Part shown: positions 1-12,901 of the stretch, piece by piece
Layout of the letters: every line of letters starts with the position of its first letter
Numbering within the stretch: the stretch's first letter is position 1
DNA from: Letharia columbiana
Lineage: Eukaryota > Ascomycota > Lecanoromycetes > Lecanorales > Parmeliaceae
Reading direction: 5' to 3'
NCBI RefSeq assembly: GCF_014066305.1
Contig: NW_023501036.1
Span: 383,501-447,500, forward strand
DNA: 64,000 bases
Translations under genes and position numbers: made by a program
Notes under the pieces: generated by a model
Databases searched by the model: none
The model's input: the letters and a program-made list of their open reading frames with translations, nothing else
What the model was told of the DNA's origin: nothing

Positions 1-2737
1 AACTAGAATCTTATCGCAGTAATAATAAATAATATATAATTTTCTAAAACTAATAAGCGTATATTCGTTAAATTATATTTACTTCTAGAATTTTCTAATT
101 TCTAAGCCCTAATAAATAAGTTAATAATCGCTACTAGATTTAAACTAATTCTATATAATTTATACTATCTTTATTTATTACTATATTTATTATTTTTTAT
201 TATTAATATTAAAAAGAAAGTAAGATTTATTACTATCTTTATATTAAAATATACTTATCGATATCTTATACTAAGTATTATTAATTAAGAAAGTTAAGTT
301 TATATTAGATAAAGATTTAATTAATATTATAAAATTAAGATATTTAAAGAGAAATTAAAAGAGATACGTAAATAAATAAAATATTAGAAATAAAATAAGA
401 TTAATATTTAATATATAAATTCTACTTTCTTACTATAATAGAAACTCACACCGCTTTAATAATATATTACTATATTATTTCTAATATTTTAAATTAGAGA
501 TTAATTCTTTCTAATTAGCGTTATAATTAGCGGCTATATATTTAAGAGTATATAATAATATTAATATAGAATTAATATTTAATTTAATTAATTTAAAACT
601 CTAATTAGCTTAGCTATTAACGCTTCTCTACTTAATATAATATATACTTTATTTATTTTAATACTAGTACTCATTTACTATTATACTATTTTAATTATTA
701 AAATTAAAAATTATATTTATTTAATTAATATTCTAATCGCTAGTTATATTAATAAGAGAATATATTAATATCTTAAAATTATTAAATTTATTTTATTAGA
801 TATCGATATAAAATTAAAATCTAGCTTAAGCGCTTTAATAATTTAATTAGCTAAACTAGTTATTATCTAAATCTTCTATATATAGAGATTAAATCTTTTA
901 TCGCGCTAAGACTATTTTTAAATATCGATATCTTTCTTATTAATATAATTTTCTTTTATTCGAGTAATATTATAATATCTTTTACTTAGATATTAAAATA
1001 TTAAAGTATCGTATTCTTCGCTTTTAATTAAACGATATCGTTTTTAAATTAATATCTTTAATCTTATAAAAATAATAACTAGTTTATTATAGACGAAGGC
1101 GAAAAAGAAATAATATCTTTTTTTATCTTTATAATAGAAGGAGAGAAGAAAATAAATAAATTAATTATAAGCTATATACGACTTAATATCTAAGAATAAC
1201 GAATTAATAAAGTTATAATATTAAAATAAAGAGCTCTTCTTATAATTAATAAACGTGAGATTAAATAGAAATTAGTTAAATTAATAAGATTATCTTTAAT
1301 AGATATATCGCGTATATAAAGAATATCGGAATATATGAAATATATATAAAATATAAGAGGGGGCGTATATATATAGCTGTGGATATCTAAAGTATATTTG
1401 AAATATAGGAAAAAGCGCTTATATATAACTCTACAATATATATTAGCAAAAAAAAAAATTAATCTTTTTTTCTAGTTAGCTTTCTAATTAATATTTAAAC
1501 TTAATCTATCTTTAAATAATATTTTATTCTAATAAGATTTTAGTTATATAATATTAATTAGCTCGATAATAAATATTTAATATTATTCTTTTCTAATCTA
1601 TCTTTTTTCTTAAAAATTCTTTTTATTATTATAGTATTTATATTATAATACACTCGTTTATTACGATACTATCTATATCTAAAGAAAATAAAATTATTTT
1701 CTCTATATCCTATAGTTAAACTAGATTAATAATATTATTTCTATAAAGTAAGTATACGCCTAATAGCGCTATATCTCTTAATATAATAATTAATTATAAT
1801 ATTAATTATAATTCGTTAATATATAGTATTATTATTTATTAAGACTATTAATTCGATAATCGCGAAAGTTTAGAAAATTATTAATGATTTATTAACTGCT
1901 AATTTAGATTTATCTAAATTATCGAAGCGAAATAAAGATAAAACTTCGTAAAGGTGAAGATTAGGAGATTATACGCGAAGTTTGAAAAGTATAATTATAA
2001 ATAAGAAAAGTGCGTAGTTATATCGATTACGTATATCTAAACTAGATAGTAAATTAATTATATACGCTAATTATATTATTACTAATTAGACTTTAAAGTC
2101 TATACGTTAAAGAAAATCCGCGGATTATAGAGATTAACGAATTTAATTATTTTTTAAATTATATTCGCTCGAGTAATAAAGGAGATCTTAACTTATATAG
2201 CTCTAAATTTAATTAATTCGCTTCGAATTTAATTCTCTATATTAGATATACTTTAAGAAGCTATAAAGATAAAATTAGTGAGCGATTTTAATAATATAAC
2301 TTACTCTTTAGTAATTATAAATAAAGAAAATTATTAACTAATATCTAGCGGCTTAATTATATATATTTTATATAAAAAGAATTACTTTATAATCGAAAGA
2401 TATATAGCTTTTTAAATAATTACGATAAGATATAAGCTTATAAATAATAATATAGTATTATTAAAATCTAGATATAGTTTTTATAAAAAGAAAATATATA
2501 ATAAATAAAAGGAAAACTATTCTAAGTTAAGAATAAGATATTCTAATTATCTTTTTATTTATTACGCTTAATTAATAATATTTAGCTATTATACTTAATC
2601 TAATAACTTTATATATTTTATATTTATAAAATAAAACTTTTTAAATTAATTTAAACATAGATATATGTCTGTAAAAATATTATTGCTTTAATAAAAGAGG
2701 TTTTTTATTCTAGAATCTATACTAAATTAGAGGTTAT

Positions 2738-3288
2738 ATCCCTACGCTCGATAGTTTTAGTTTTTATAGTTATTACTAGTATCGCGATCAAATTTATATA
2801 GTAATAATACGCTTTTCTTATTAGCGAGTATTTCTATATTCGATAGCTTTAGTTTCTATAATTATTATTAATATTATAATTAAATTCGTATAGTAATAGT
2901 ACGTCTTTCTTATTAGCGGGTATTCTTATATTCGATAACTTTAATTTCTATAGTTATTATTAATATCGCGACTAAATTCGTATAGTAATAGTATATCTTT
3001 CTTATTAATAGATATTTCTACGTCTAATAGCTTTAGTTTCTATAGTTACTATTAGTATCGCGATCAAATTTATATAGTAATAGTACGTCTTTCTTATTAG
3101 CGAATATCTCTATATTTAATAGCTTTAGTTTTTATAATTATTATTAATATCGCAATCAAATTCGCATAGCAATAGTATACCTTTCTTATTAGCGAGTATT
3201 TCTACGTTCGATAACTTTAGTTTCTATAGTTATTACTAATATCGCGATCAAATTCGTATAATAATAGTATATCTTTCTTATTAATAAG
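2738..3288. repeat. 92-bp tandem minisatellite, about 6 copies
   Basis: The landmark TAGCTTTAGTTTCTATA (with variants) recurs at about 2751, 2843, 2935, 3027, 3119 and 3211, exactly 92 bp apart, giving six units. Each unit also holds a TATCGCGATCAAATT-like segment and TCTTTCTTATTAGCGAG. The unit length is not a multiple of three, so it is not a protein repeat. Units differ mainly by C/T and G/A exchanges, as expected if a homogeneous array was later hit by RIP. Confidence 0.85.
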
Positions 3289-3730
3289 TATATTAATAAT
3301 CGTAAATAGCTAAAATATGATAGAAAATAGTAGGTAATTCTTAGTAACATCCGGTCTTAAATCTATAGCTTCTTTATCTTATCTAGAAGTAAAGATATTT
3401 ATATCTAAAATTTAAAGTAAGTAAGTTTTAATATATAATTATGAAATATCTAGATATAAATCTTCTAATACTTCTCGCTAAATATTTAACGCTTAAAAGA
3501 AGAATATTAATCTCTAATTACGCTTATATAATTCGTTTAAAAGAAGCTATATATTAATAAAAAGTCTTAGCTTATATTAATTTTAATTATAAAGATAATT
3601 ATAATTATAATCTTAAACGTAATTAGATATTTAAATTATAAGACTTATTACTAGCTAATAAATAAAAAATTAGATTTTATTAATTATTCTATTAAATATC
3701 TTATTTATTATAAGAATATAGAATTTTCTT

Positions 3731-5872
3731 TTAAAAGCGAATCTTTAAAGACGATAGTCGAATAATATAATATATATATAATATAAAATCTTACAAACTA
3801 CGCGCTAAAAGGGAAGCTTTAAAATTATAAGATTAATTAAAATTTAATAGCGATAAATCTCGCGTAAAGCTTAAGCTATAGCTCGCGTTAATAATATATA
3901 ATAAGAATAATAATAGCTAGAAGAATATACTATCTAGTTTCTATTAATACTTTAATATTATTAAAGTAGAAACGATATCTATTAAAGCGATAACGATATG
4001 TATTAAAGTAATAACGATATTTATTAAAGTAGCGACGATATCTAATAAACGCTTTATTATAATACTTTTAAATAACTTATTATTACGCGTAATTTAAAAT
4101 AATATTAGCTTTTTCGAGAAGCTATTAATAATAAATTAAATATATATAAATTAAGCTCTTCGCGCGGTTATATATTAATCTAAAGTTATTAATAAATAAA
4201 GAATAAATATATAATTTAACGTTTATATTATTTTTTAAGTATTATTATAATAATATTAGATTATTTAAATAGAAGTCTAAGATATAAAAAGATAGTCTTA
4301 TAAGAAGAAGAGTTAATATAAAAAATAAAGTTTTAGAGAGAAGAAAAAGTTTATATATTTATCGCGTATATTAAATATTTAGATTATTTTATATTATCTA
4401 GCTTAATTTAAGTATTAATAAATAACACGCTTTCTCTTTAATTTTAAAGATTTAAACTTAAGCGAATTATATTTATTAAGCGCTATTATCTAATATAATC
4501 TTAGCTATTTCTATAATATTTATAGTTATCGTTATAGCCCATATAGATTAAAAGATAAAATATCTAAAAGAGCGAGTTAATAAATAATTATTCTTATCTA
4601 ACTTAATTAAAATAAAACTATTATAACTTATTAAAATTTTCGCGTATTTCATTTTTATTTTCTTTTCTTTATATAAATAATTATTCTTTTAATTTAAACT
4701 CTATAATTAAAATAGTATATAGTATATATTCTCTATATTTCTAACTTCGATACTTAATAGAATTAATGCACTTTTTAATAAAATAAATATTAATTAAAAT
4801 TAAGTATAGCTTAGTATCTATAAATATTCGTATAAACCTTTTAATTTCTTTATATATATCTATTAATTTATCTTTTTATAGCGATTAAAGTAGAAGATAT
4901 TAAGTTTAATAATTTATTATAATAGATATTAAATATTAATAATAATAATAATATTAAAAAGTCTTAATATAAATTAATTAGACGACGATTAGATCTTTAA
5001 TTAAAATAAAAAATAAAGAATAAGCTTAATAAAAATAAAAATATTAAGAAATCGCGATAGCGAATAAATATATTTACGTTTAAGAAGAAACTAATTAAGA
5101 AAATAAAGAAAGTTAATATATTAGCTATTAACTACGCTATAGTCTATAATAAGTATAAAGCTAGATATATTAATATATCGTAATTAAAATAGAAGTAAGC
5201 TTTTAAGGAGATTAGATAAAATATAATAGATAAGCGATAAGTAGTTTCTAATTCTAGTTATTATTCTAGTAGACTTACGTTTTAATAATATTATATAAGA
5301 AAAATACGCGAGTATAATTTAGAGGAAGTCTAGAGTTTCGCTTATTACGCGAATTATCATATATATAAATAAAGATAAAAGCTCGAATTAAAAGAAAATA
5401 AATAATATCGAAGCTGAATAGAATATAAGTATTAAGAATAATTCTATTATACGCGTTAATAATTAAATAGATTTTATCTTTTAAGCTACTCGAAAGCGCG
5501 ATATAGAATTTAACGATAAGCTCTATTATAGCTTAAATATAATAGTATTAACGCGTTAATTAATAAGTATTAAGCTATTATAGAAATCTTAAAATATTAA
5601 ATATAATTATATCTAGAAGATAAAATTATAAATCTTTATTAGTACGTAATTAATTTAATATATAGTAATAAAAAGTTTACTACGAAAGCTACGCTATTTA
5701 AGTTAATACTTTAATCTTAATTATTATTCTTATTATTATATAAGTAATATAAAGCTATCTTTTATTCGAGTATATCTAATTCTTAATTCTAATTATTATT
5801 ATAGATATCGTTAATCCATTCTAGAATCATTAAATATACTTTTATATACTTTCTATATCTCACCTTTTTTTA
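3731..5872. repeat. RIP-mutated direct repeat, copy A
   Basis: Matches copy B (6271-8432) collinearly at an offset that grows from about 2538 to 2560 bp through small indels. Shared landmarks include TTAAAAGCGAATCTTTAAA at the left end, AAGCTCTTCGCGCG in the middle and ATTAAATATACTTTTATA at the right end. A four-unit 21-bp tandem repeat lies inside. It is either a transposon or a duplicated gene destroyed by RIP; no terminal repeats could be assigned. Confidence 0.8.
3960..4043. repeat. 21-bp tandem repeat x4 in copy A
   Basis: Four consecutive 21-bp units each begin ATTAAAG and contain GATAT. Twenty-one is a multiple of three, and the same array occurs in copy B, so this is probably a relic of a seven-residue repeat in the ancestral protein. 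Confidence 0.75.
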
Positions 5873-6270
5873 ATTAGATAGCGATTAAACTCTAAATTAA
5901 AATAAATATTTAGAAGAGAAAAGTTTGTAAGTGCTTAATTATATAATTTTATTTCTTTTATACTTTTTATAATTACTTAAATAATCGATAATATATAATT
6001 ATATCTTATAGTTATATATATAATAATTAATTAATAAGTTAGCTAAATTATATAAAGGTAAGTTTACTTTTATTTTTAATCTAAACGATTTAGCTAAGAT
6101 AATTATAAGATTTAAATTCTTTTTTTATAATATAACTCGCTTTTTATATATCGTATAAAGATAAATATCTATTTAAATAGAGATTATTAGAGTTAATTAT
6201 AAAGTATAGTAATAAAAGATTTACTCTTAAACTAACGAATTAGAAAGATTTTTATTATCTTATATAATAT

Positions 6271-8432
6271 TTTAAAAGCGAATCTTTAAATACGATAGCG
6301 CTTTAATAGATCTTAATTAAGTATAATTTAACGAATTAAACGCTAAAAGAAGAGCTTCGAAATTATAAAATTAATCGATTTTTAATAACGATAAATCTCG
6401 CGTAAAGCTTAAGTTATAGTTTACGTTAATTATATATAATAAGTATAACGATAATTAGAAAAATATACTATCTAATTTCTATTAACGTTTTAATATTATT
6501 AAAATAGAGATAATATTTATTAAAGTAAGAATAATATCTATTAAAGTGGCGGTAATAGCGATTAAAGCGATAATAATATCTAATAAAGACTTTACTCTAA
6601 CGCTACATCTAGTACTCTAGAATAGTATTAACTTTTTTTAAAGAGCTATTAATAATAGATTAAGTATATATAAGTTAAGCTCTTCGCGCGATTTATCTAT
6701 ATATTAGCTTAAAGTTATTAAAAGATAAAGAATAAATATATAATTTAATAACTACGTTATACTTTTAATATAATTATAATAATATTAGATTATTTAAATA
6801 GAAGTTTAATATATAAAGAAGATAGTCTAATAATAAGAAGGATTAATATAAAAAGAAAGTCTTAGAGAGAAAGAAGAGGGGAAGAAAAGCTTAGATATCT
6901 ATCGCGTATACTAAATTTTTAGATTACTTTATATTATCTAGCTTAAATTAAATATTAATAAAGCGCTTTCTCTTTAATTTTAAAGATTTAAACTTAAGCG
7001 AATTATATTTATTAAGTATTATTATCTAATATAATCTTAGCTACTTTTATAATAATTATAATTATTATTATAATTTATATAGATTAAAAGATAAAAGATC
7101 TAAGAGAGCGAGTTAATAAGCGATTATCTTTATTTAATTTAACTAACGTTAAATTACTATAACTTATTAAAATTTTCATATATTTTATTCTTATTTTCTT
7201 ATTTTTAAGTCTTACTATTTTTATAGAAATAATTATTCTTTAAGTTAAACTCTATAATAATATATCTATAATAGCGCGCGATATGTATTCTCTTTATTTC
7301 TAATATCGATATTTACTAGAATTAACGTACTTTTTAATAAAACGAGCTTCGATTAAAGTTAAGAATAATTTAATATTTATAAATATTCGTATAAGCCCTT
7401 TAATTCTTTTATATATATCTATTAATTTATTTTTTTATAATAATTAAAGTAAAAGAGATTAAGTCTAATAATTTATTATAACGAGTATTAAATATTAATA
7501 ACGATAATAATATTAAAGAGTTTTAATATAGATTAATTAAATAATAATTAGACTCTTAGCTAAAATAAAAAGCGAAGAATAAGCTTAGTTAAAATAAAAA
7601 TATTAAAAGATCGCGATAGCGAATAAATACGTTTATATTTAAGAAGAAATTAATTAAAAAAGTAAAGAAAGCCGATATCTTAGTTATTAATTATACTATA
7701 ATTATTAAAAAGTATAAAGTTAAATATATCGATATATCGTTATTATAATAGAAGTAAGCTTTTAAATAGATTAGATAAGATATAATAGATAAGTAATAAG
7801 TAATTTCTAGTTCTAGTTATCGTTCTAATAAATTTATATTTTAATAATATTATATAAAAAAAAGCACGCGAGCGTAATTATAAAGAAGTCTAGAGTTTCA
7901 TTTATTATATAAATTATTATATATATAAATAAAGATAAAAGCTTAAATTAAAAGAAAATAAATAATATTAAAGCTAAATAAGATATAAATATTAAGAATA
8001 ATCTTACTATACGCGCTAATAATTAAATAGATTTTATCTTTTAAACTATTTAAGAGTATAATATAGAATTTAATAATAAGTGCTATTATAGTTTAAATAT
8101 AATAATATTAACGCGCTAGCTAATAAATATTGAGCTATTATAAAAATTTTAAAATATTAAATATAATTACGTTTAAAAGATAAAATTATAGATTTTTATT
8201 TATATATAATTAATCTAATATATAATAATAAAAAGTCTACTATAAAAGCTACGCTATTTAAGTTAATATTTTAATCTTAATTATTATTATCGCTATTATA
8301 TAAGTAGTATAAAGCTATCTCTTATTTAAGTATATTTAATTCTTAATTCTAATTATTATTATAGATATTACTAATCTATTCTAGAATTATTAAATATACT
8401 TTTATATACTTTCTATATTTAATCTTTTTTTT
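6271..8432. repeat. RIP-mutated direct repeat, copy B
   Basis: Second copy of the element at 3731-5872, in the same orientation, about 400 bp after the first ends. Differences are mostly C/T and G/A transitions plus short indels. The sequences flanking the two copies do not match each other, so the repeat boundaries are approximate. Confidence 0.8.
6498..6581. repeat. 21-bp tandem repeat x4 in copy B
   Basis: Counterpart of the array at 3960-4043: four 21-bp units beginning ATTAAA, at the offset expected from the copy A/copy B alignment (2538 bp). Confidence 0.75.
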
Positions 8433-8737
8433 TATATATCGCGAGAAGATAGCTTAAAGGAATATAACTTATCATATTAAGCTGCGATACTTTTAAGAGA
8501 ATACTAAGAAATATATTAATTTTCCTAGGTTAACAATTTAGTAGAAAGACTATAATTATAATACGTATAATTTTATATTAGATAGCGATATCGAAAATAT
8601 ATAATAGATATATAAAATTATTATCGACGGCTTTAATTACGAAGTATCGGCGGATTTCGCGCGATTAATATTAAAGAAAGATAAGCTTTTCTTATTACTA
8701 GTAGATATAGCTCGCTTTCTTTTATATATAAAGCTGC

Positions 8738-8944
8738 ATGAGCAAAGCTGTCCTGCCAGTCCGATCAGATGTGCTGGAAAGAATTAGTCCAGTCCTACTG
8801 AAATTGGTATACGCAAGGATAGGTGACCGAATTTACTGTGGCTTCCGAGTACGGTTCGGTGGCGCAGGGTTGGCTTGGGCGAATGTAGACACTGTGAAAC
8901 GCCAAATTGAAGTCTCCAGAGAATATCGATTTTGGCTTCGCTAG
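8738..8944 (+). CDS. Short ORF at the AT-island edge, unknown
   Basis: A 68-codon ATG frame starting exactly where composition changes from AT-rich to normal. No signal peptide, membrane segment or family motif is visible. It could be the truncated end of a gene cut by the repeat island, or chance. I do not recognise it. Confidence 0.15.
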   Translation: MSKAVLPVRSDVLERISPVLLKLVYARIGDRIYCGFRVRFGGAGLAWANVDTVKRQIEVSREYRFWLR

Positions 8945-9182
8945 GGACATCCTAATGGTGTGTTAAAATAGGTCTTCTTCTCTGTGTAGATGCTACGGTT
9001 TCTCCACTTCTCCCCTCTATGGCTTTAGATTTCGGTGATTTAAATCCAATCCCAACCAAATGCCAGAAACCCCTAGCCATCTTCCCCGAAACTACCATAG
9101 TAGCGCTAGTCTGGAGGATTTGCTAGCTTCCATCAGCACAATACCCTCATGAGTCCGCGATAGCTTAACCCATCTCACATGA

Positions 9183-9386
9183 TCATCTATTCCATCCCCT
9201 GTAGATGGAACTCCCCACACCGCAAATAAAGGCCAGCAAGAGCAAGGTCAATGCGAGAAAGCTTCCAAGGATAACAGCCGCGATGTCCCCGGGGCCAAGA
9301 CCGTGCTGGGAGGGGCAGTGAGGCCGAGTGATGGCGGGGTTTAGGGTACTACTGACGGCGAGGAAGGTGGCGTTGATGACGGGCAT
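9183..9386 (-). CDS. Small single-pass membrane protein
   Basis: A 67-residue frame starting with ATG (MPVINATFLAV...). A Gly/Pro linker (GLGPGD) is followed by one strong hydrophobic helix, about residues 34-56 (IAAVILGSFLALTLLLLAF), and a short basic tail ending RGWNR. Fungal genomes contain many short proteins of this shape. The gene lies 480 bp downstream of the SER1 stop, on the same strand. Function unknown. Confidence 0.4.
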   Translation of the reverse strand: MPVINATFLAVSSTLNPAITRPHCPSQHGLGPGDIAAVILGSFLALTLLLLAFICGVGSSIYRGWNR

Positions 9387-9867
9387 TTTGTATCTGGTGG
9401 GTGGAGACTTTGGGTGTGGAATGGAGGTGAGGTGGGAATGATGTAGTCTGTAGAGAAAGAGGATGTACGAGAATGTAAAAGATTACTAGAGATGGTGGTA
9501 GTCGTGTTGAGGCTGTGGAGAAGCTAGCTTGTTCCGGCAGCGGTTGCGTTTCAAGAGCGGCTGCAAATTGTTCAGGAGTGAAATATCGGTAAATAATCAA
9601 GCCTGAATATTCCACGCACTTCCATGTATCTCCAAAGGCCAAGTCAGATTGATGGCACGTGGTTCTTGTGACGCAGATGGAACCAAGTGTCGCTCGCAAC
9701 TTGTCAAGACTGATGGAGGGGAGAACGCTGACAGGGCAGAGTTACACAACGCTACTACCATCGAGTGGTAGCCAATTGGCCAATCCGTTCAAACGATTGG
9801 ATTGAGCTACTTACTTGTCGGTGTTGAAAGCCGATCTGTGGTATCTATTGATTCAAGAACAACTTGT

Positions 9868-12078
9868 TCAGCTACTGTTCGCCCGGGCAAAGTCCGACAG
9901 ATATTCGGCCAGCTTCTGCACGTTGGCCATTGGTACCGCGTTGTAATTGCTCGCCCTGGGCCATAAATCAGCTTCATCGCCACCAGTGCAAAGTCAAACG
10001 TTAGCGACGTACCTAATCCCGCCAACGCTTCGATGGCCTTTCAACCCCTGCAGCATACGAGTTTCCGCCCCTTCCAGGAACTCCTCCTCGGTGGCGGCAT
10101 CTTTGACCCGGAAGCAGATGTTCATTCTGCTCCTTACACTCTTGTGATTTACAGGCTGGTAGACTTCCGGGTTCGCATCTAGAACACGGTAGATGGTCTC
10201 TGCTTTCGCGTTTGATACAGCTTCTTGGCCGGCAACTTTCGAGTCCCCGTATGAGGCGAGTAGCCTACGCATTACCTCACCAGCGATCCATATGGAGAAG
10301 ATGGGCATCGTGTTGTATAAAGAATCTGTATGCACATTTGGAGTCAGCATTTCTACTTCTGGGTAGGCATCGGAATCGTAAGAGAATGAGAAGAGTCTTT
10401 GTCCCCAAACATCTTTTACGACTCAAGGCGCTGTATCGATTGGATAGATTGAGTCCGAAATTCACGTACTGTTCTTACTGATAACAGACCAGTTCAGGAT
10501 TGTGGGTGGGGACCATACTCCGACCTTGTGCAAGAATGAAGGCGAGGGCATTGTGGTTAACAAGTCTTTCCGGACAATTGCCAGGGTCAAATCCGTTATG
10601 CCTAGAGCAAGACTTCATTGTCAGTATCACCTATCTAAGGGCGCATATTGAGATTTGACAGATTACTTGAGACTTGGAAAACCCAATGTCTGTCTTAGGA
10701 CTCAGGATGAATCCAAAAAGGAAGTACAATTCTCCAAAGTACATACCTATGTTCTTCTGCGCACCGCAAAATACGAGTGCAAATCTACTTATGTCGACTT
10801 GACGGCTGAGAAAGTTAGAGCTCATGTCAGCGACCACGAGTCTCTCGTCTTCTCCTGCCTGCGGCTGCAATGACTTGGGAAAGCTAGGAAATTCGACTCC
10901 GTCAACGGTCTCGTTGTCGCAGTAACTACAGCAGTTCTGATTCAGCATTTCCTTTTCTTAATAGGATTCAGGAGTCTGAAGACATGTTCGAGGAGCAAAA
11001 CATGTTTCACAACTCCTCAAGAATTGTTTTCAGACTCGATGAAAGGTAGGAAAAGGGAGAAGGCAACCCAGAAAGTGCTTACTACACGAAGGCACTACCG
11101 CACCCTGCATTGGCATCGGCTGGTGTTAAACTCCAGGTGTCTTCAGGCGGTATGGTCCCAAATTTGCCCCCATTCGCCTCGCGTGCATCGAGGGCGACAT
11201 TCACGAAATTTCGGCCCAGTGGTTCCAGGAGCTGAGCAGCCTCTTGGGACGCTTTTAACGACCATGATCCAGTCACTAAGTAGTCCAAGCGCAGTGAGTA
11301 ATTCAATTCTTCCTTGACTCTGAGCAGAATGGCTTCGTCGTTGTCTCCAAATTCTTTCTAAAATCATCCCATCAGCAATTACTCTTTTTGGGAGGCATTT
11401 GGAGTCTATCTGGAAAGGGAGTCCAGAAGCATGTCTTGGGGCTCCCAAGGACGACCAGAGAAGGGGTTTGGGGCTGGAGAAGTCTACCTGGGCTCGCCTT
11501 CTCCTCTTCTCAACCCACACGGCTACCATGTTGAATACCACAGCGCTGAATTCACCAGACCCTCCTCCATGGAGGAATAGGATCTCATAATTGTCTGGAA
11601 TATTTAGCAACGATATCAATGCCTTTTTGGTCTCGTCCAGAATCCTCGTTGCGGTAGATGAACTATGCAATTTATGAAGTCAGTACTTCTCTCCGAGAAA
11701 ATAACCCGACTGATGAGACAGTCCGATTAGGCATAAGGTAGTTTTTGGCATACCGATGAGAAATCTCAGCAAGTCCAAGTCCCGAGTTCTCGTAGTTAAC
11801 GAATGCCTGGAAATTGGTGTCACGATTATTCATATAAAGAGGTCCACCAAGCCTTAGACATTTCTACAAAATAAAGATTCCCATTACATATCTCAGGACT
11901 GAAAATTTGATCTAGAGAAACATGGACTCCGAAGATACTTACTGCGGCGCCTTTCTCAAGGACAGGAGTGGGAAGCGGGGCCGGTCCGGCTCCAAACTTC
12001 AGGTTTTCAGTCAGGATAGCATTCTTGTTCGTCTTCAAGGAGTCCTCATACATAAGCAACGTCTGTTCTTGCGGGCAT
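9868..12078 (-). CDS. SER1: Phosphoserine aminotransferase, 9 exons
   Basis: Converts 3-phosphohydroxypyruvate and glutamate to phosphoserine (cytosolic serine synthesis, PLP-dependent). Exons, 5' to 3' on the minus strand: 12078-12052, 11996-11943, 11806-11754, 11662-11488, 11357-11083, 10925-10747, 10601-10479, 10325-10013, 9955-9868; all phases agree and total 428 aa, a normal length for the family. Visible family motifs: [18 protein letters not shown] at the start, [43 protein letters not shown], the PLP-lysine segment [18 protein letters not shown], and [19 protein letters not shown] near the end. The start is chosen because a 55-bp intron joins MPARTDVAY to FGAGP. Introns are 55, 136, 91, 130, 157, 145, 153 and 57 bp; the long ones are unusual for fungi. 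Divergent from LYS4. Confidence 0.95.
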
Positions 12079-12300
12079 TTTGCTGTAATCCAATGGAGAA
12101 AAGATCTTCGACGTGATCTGATCGCTCAACCCAATTCAACGATATTACCAAAACATTACATTGGCGGATCTTCAGTATGCGAGGGACAGCTTTGCTTTAT
12201 ACCTAGCTGAGATTTGTGATCTTTCGCACCTTAAGATTGAAACGTTTCGCAAGAGTCATGGCCGAGGATCGGATGTTGGAGGCAAAGGCGGAAAAGTTCC

Positions 12301-12331
12301 GATTTCGGCCCGTCATTTATGCCGCGATTTT
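12301..12331. promoter_or_regulatory. 31-bp direct repeat, SER1-proximal copy
   Basis: Perfect match to 12790-12820, in the same orientation, inside the 823-bp divergent SER1/LYS4 intergenic region. This copy is 223 bp upstream of the SER1 start. It contains CGG, 13 bases, then CCG, a layout like zinc-cluster (Zn2Cys6) regulator sites. Binding is inferred, not shown. Confidence 0.45.
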
Positions 12332-12789
12332 GTAATAACTGTCGTCTACTAACTTATTGGATTTGAATATGAGCTAGTGGGTATAAGTTTTTCCTGGTTT
12401 TTGTCTGACTTGGCGTTAATAATAGCCCTTCCGCGATGTTTTTGAAGGATCCTCTGGCCAGCGGCCACTCTTTCATTTTTGACCTAAGCCGTAGCTGCGG
12501 TACCTGTTTGTGTATCCGGCGTATCGATGGGCGGAACCTTGCTATCTTGGTGACACCGTTCCCTCGTACAGATGCTTAAAGGGTGCCGCAGCCTCCACCT
12601 GCTGTTTAGACTTTTAACCGCGTAGTTGTTTTAGATTTTGAAGGATTTTTGAAGAATAAAATTGATGTTAGTGGTTGTGAAAGATTTGCGGTATTAGGGA
12701 ATGATATTACAATTTGGATTACTTGAATAGTTGAAATACTACAATATAAAAAATATTTTAAGAGTGGAAGTATTTTTTATCTTATTTTT

Positions 12790-12820
12790 GATTTCGGCCC
12801 GTCATTTATGCCGCGATTTT
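12790..12820. promoter_or_regulatory. 31-bp direct repeat, LYS4-proximal copy
   Basis: Second perfect copy of the 31-bp element, ending 81 bp upstream of the LYS4 ATG. The 458 bp between the copies hold no terminal inverted repeats and no ORF. Each gene of the divergent pair thus has one copy nearby. Confidence 0.45.
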
Positions 12821-12901
12821 TTCTTCTGCACGAACTTGAAAGCTTGATGGTGAAAGCTTGCTCTGCACTATTACTCGCTGCTCGCGGTCGGAGCCGACAG
12901 A

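Larger units (their letters stand above)
1..8736. other. AT-rich island with RIP signature
   Basis: The stretch is extremely A+T rich, and the dinucleotides CA and TG are almost absent while CG, CT and CC persist. That is the footprint of repeat-induced point mutation, which turns CpA into TpA on both strands. No open frame of 60 codons exists over 8.7 kb. Composition switches abruptly to normal coding-like DNA at about 8737. A 92-bp minisatellite and two copies of a long direct repeat lie inside. The original elements cannot be named with confidence because nearly every codon is altered. Confidence 0.9.

Noticed and set aside
1320..1450. Less mutated stretch in the AT island that might be an LTR end
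   Set aside because: No matching second copy or target duplication was found by eye.
2738..3288. CRISPR-like array
   Set aside because: The 92-bp units abut without unique spacers and the DNA is fungal; it is a minisatellite.
12332..12789. A 458-bp mobile element with 31-bp target-site duplications
   Set aside because: No terminal inverted repeats, no coding content, and 31 bp is far too long for a usual target-site duplication.
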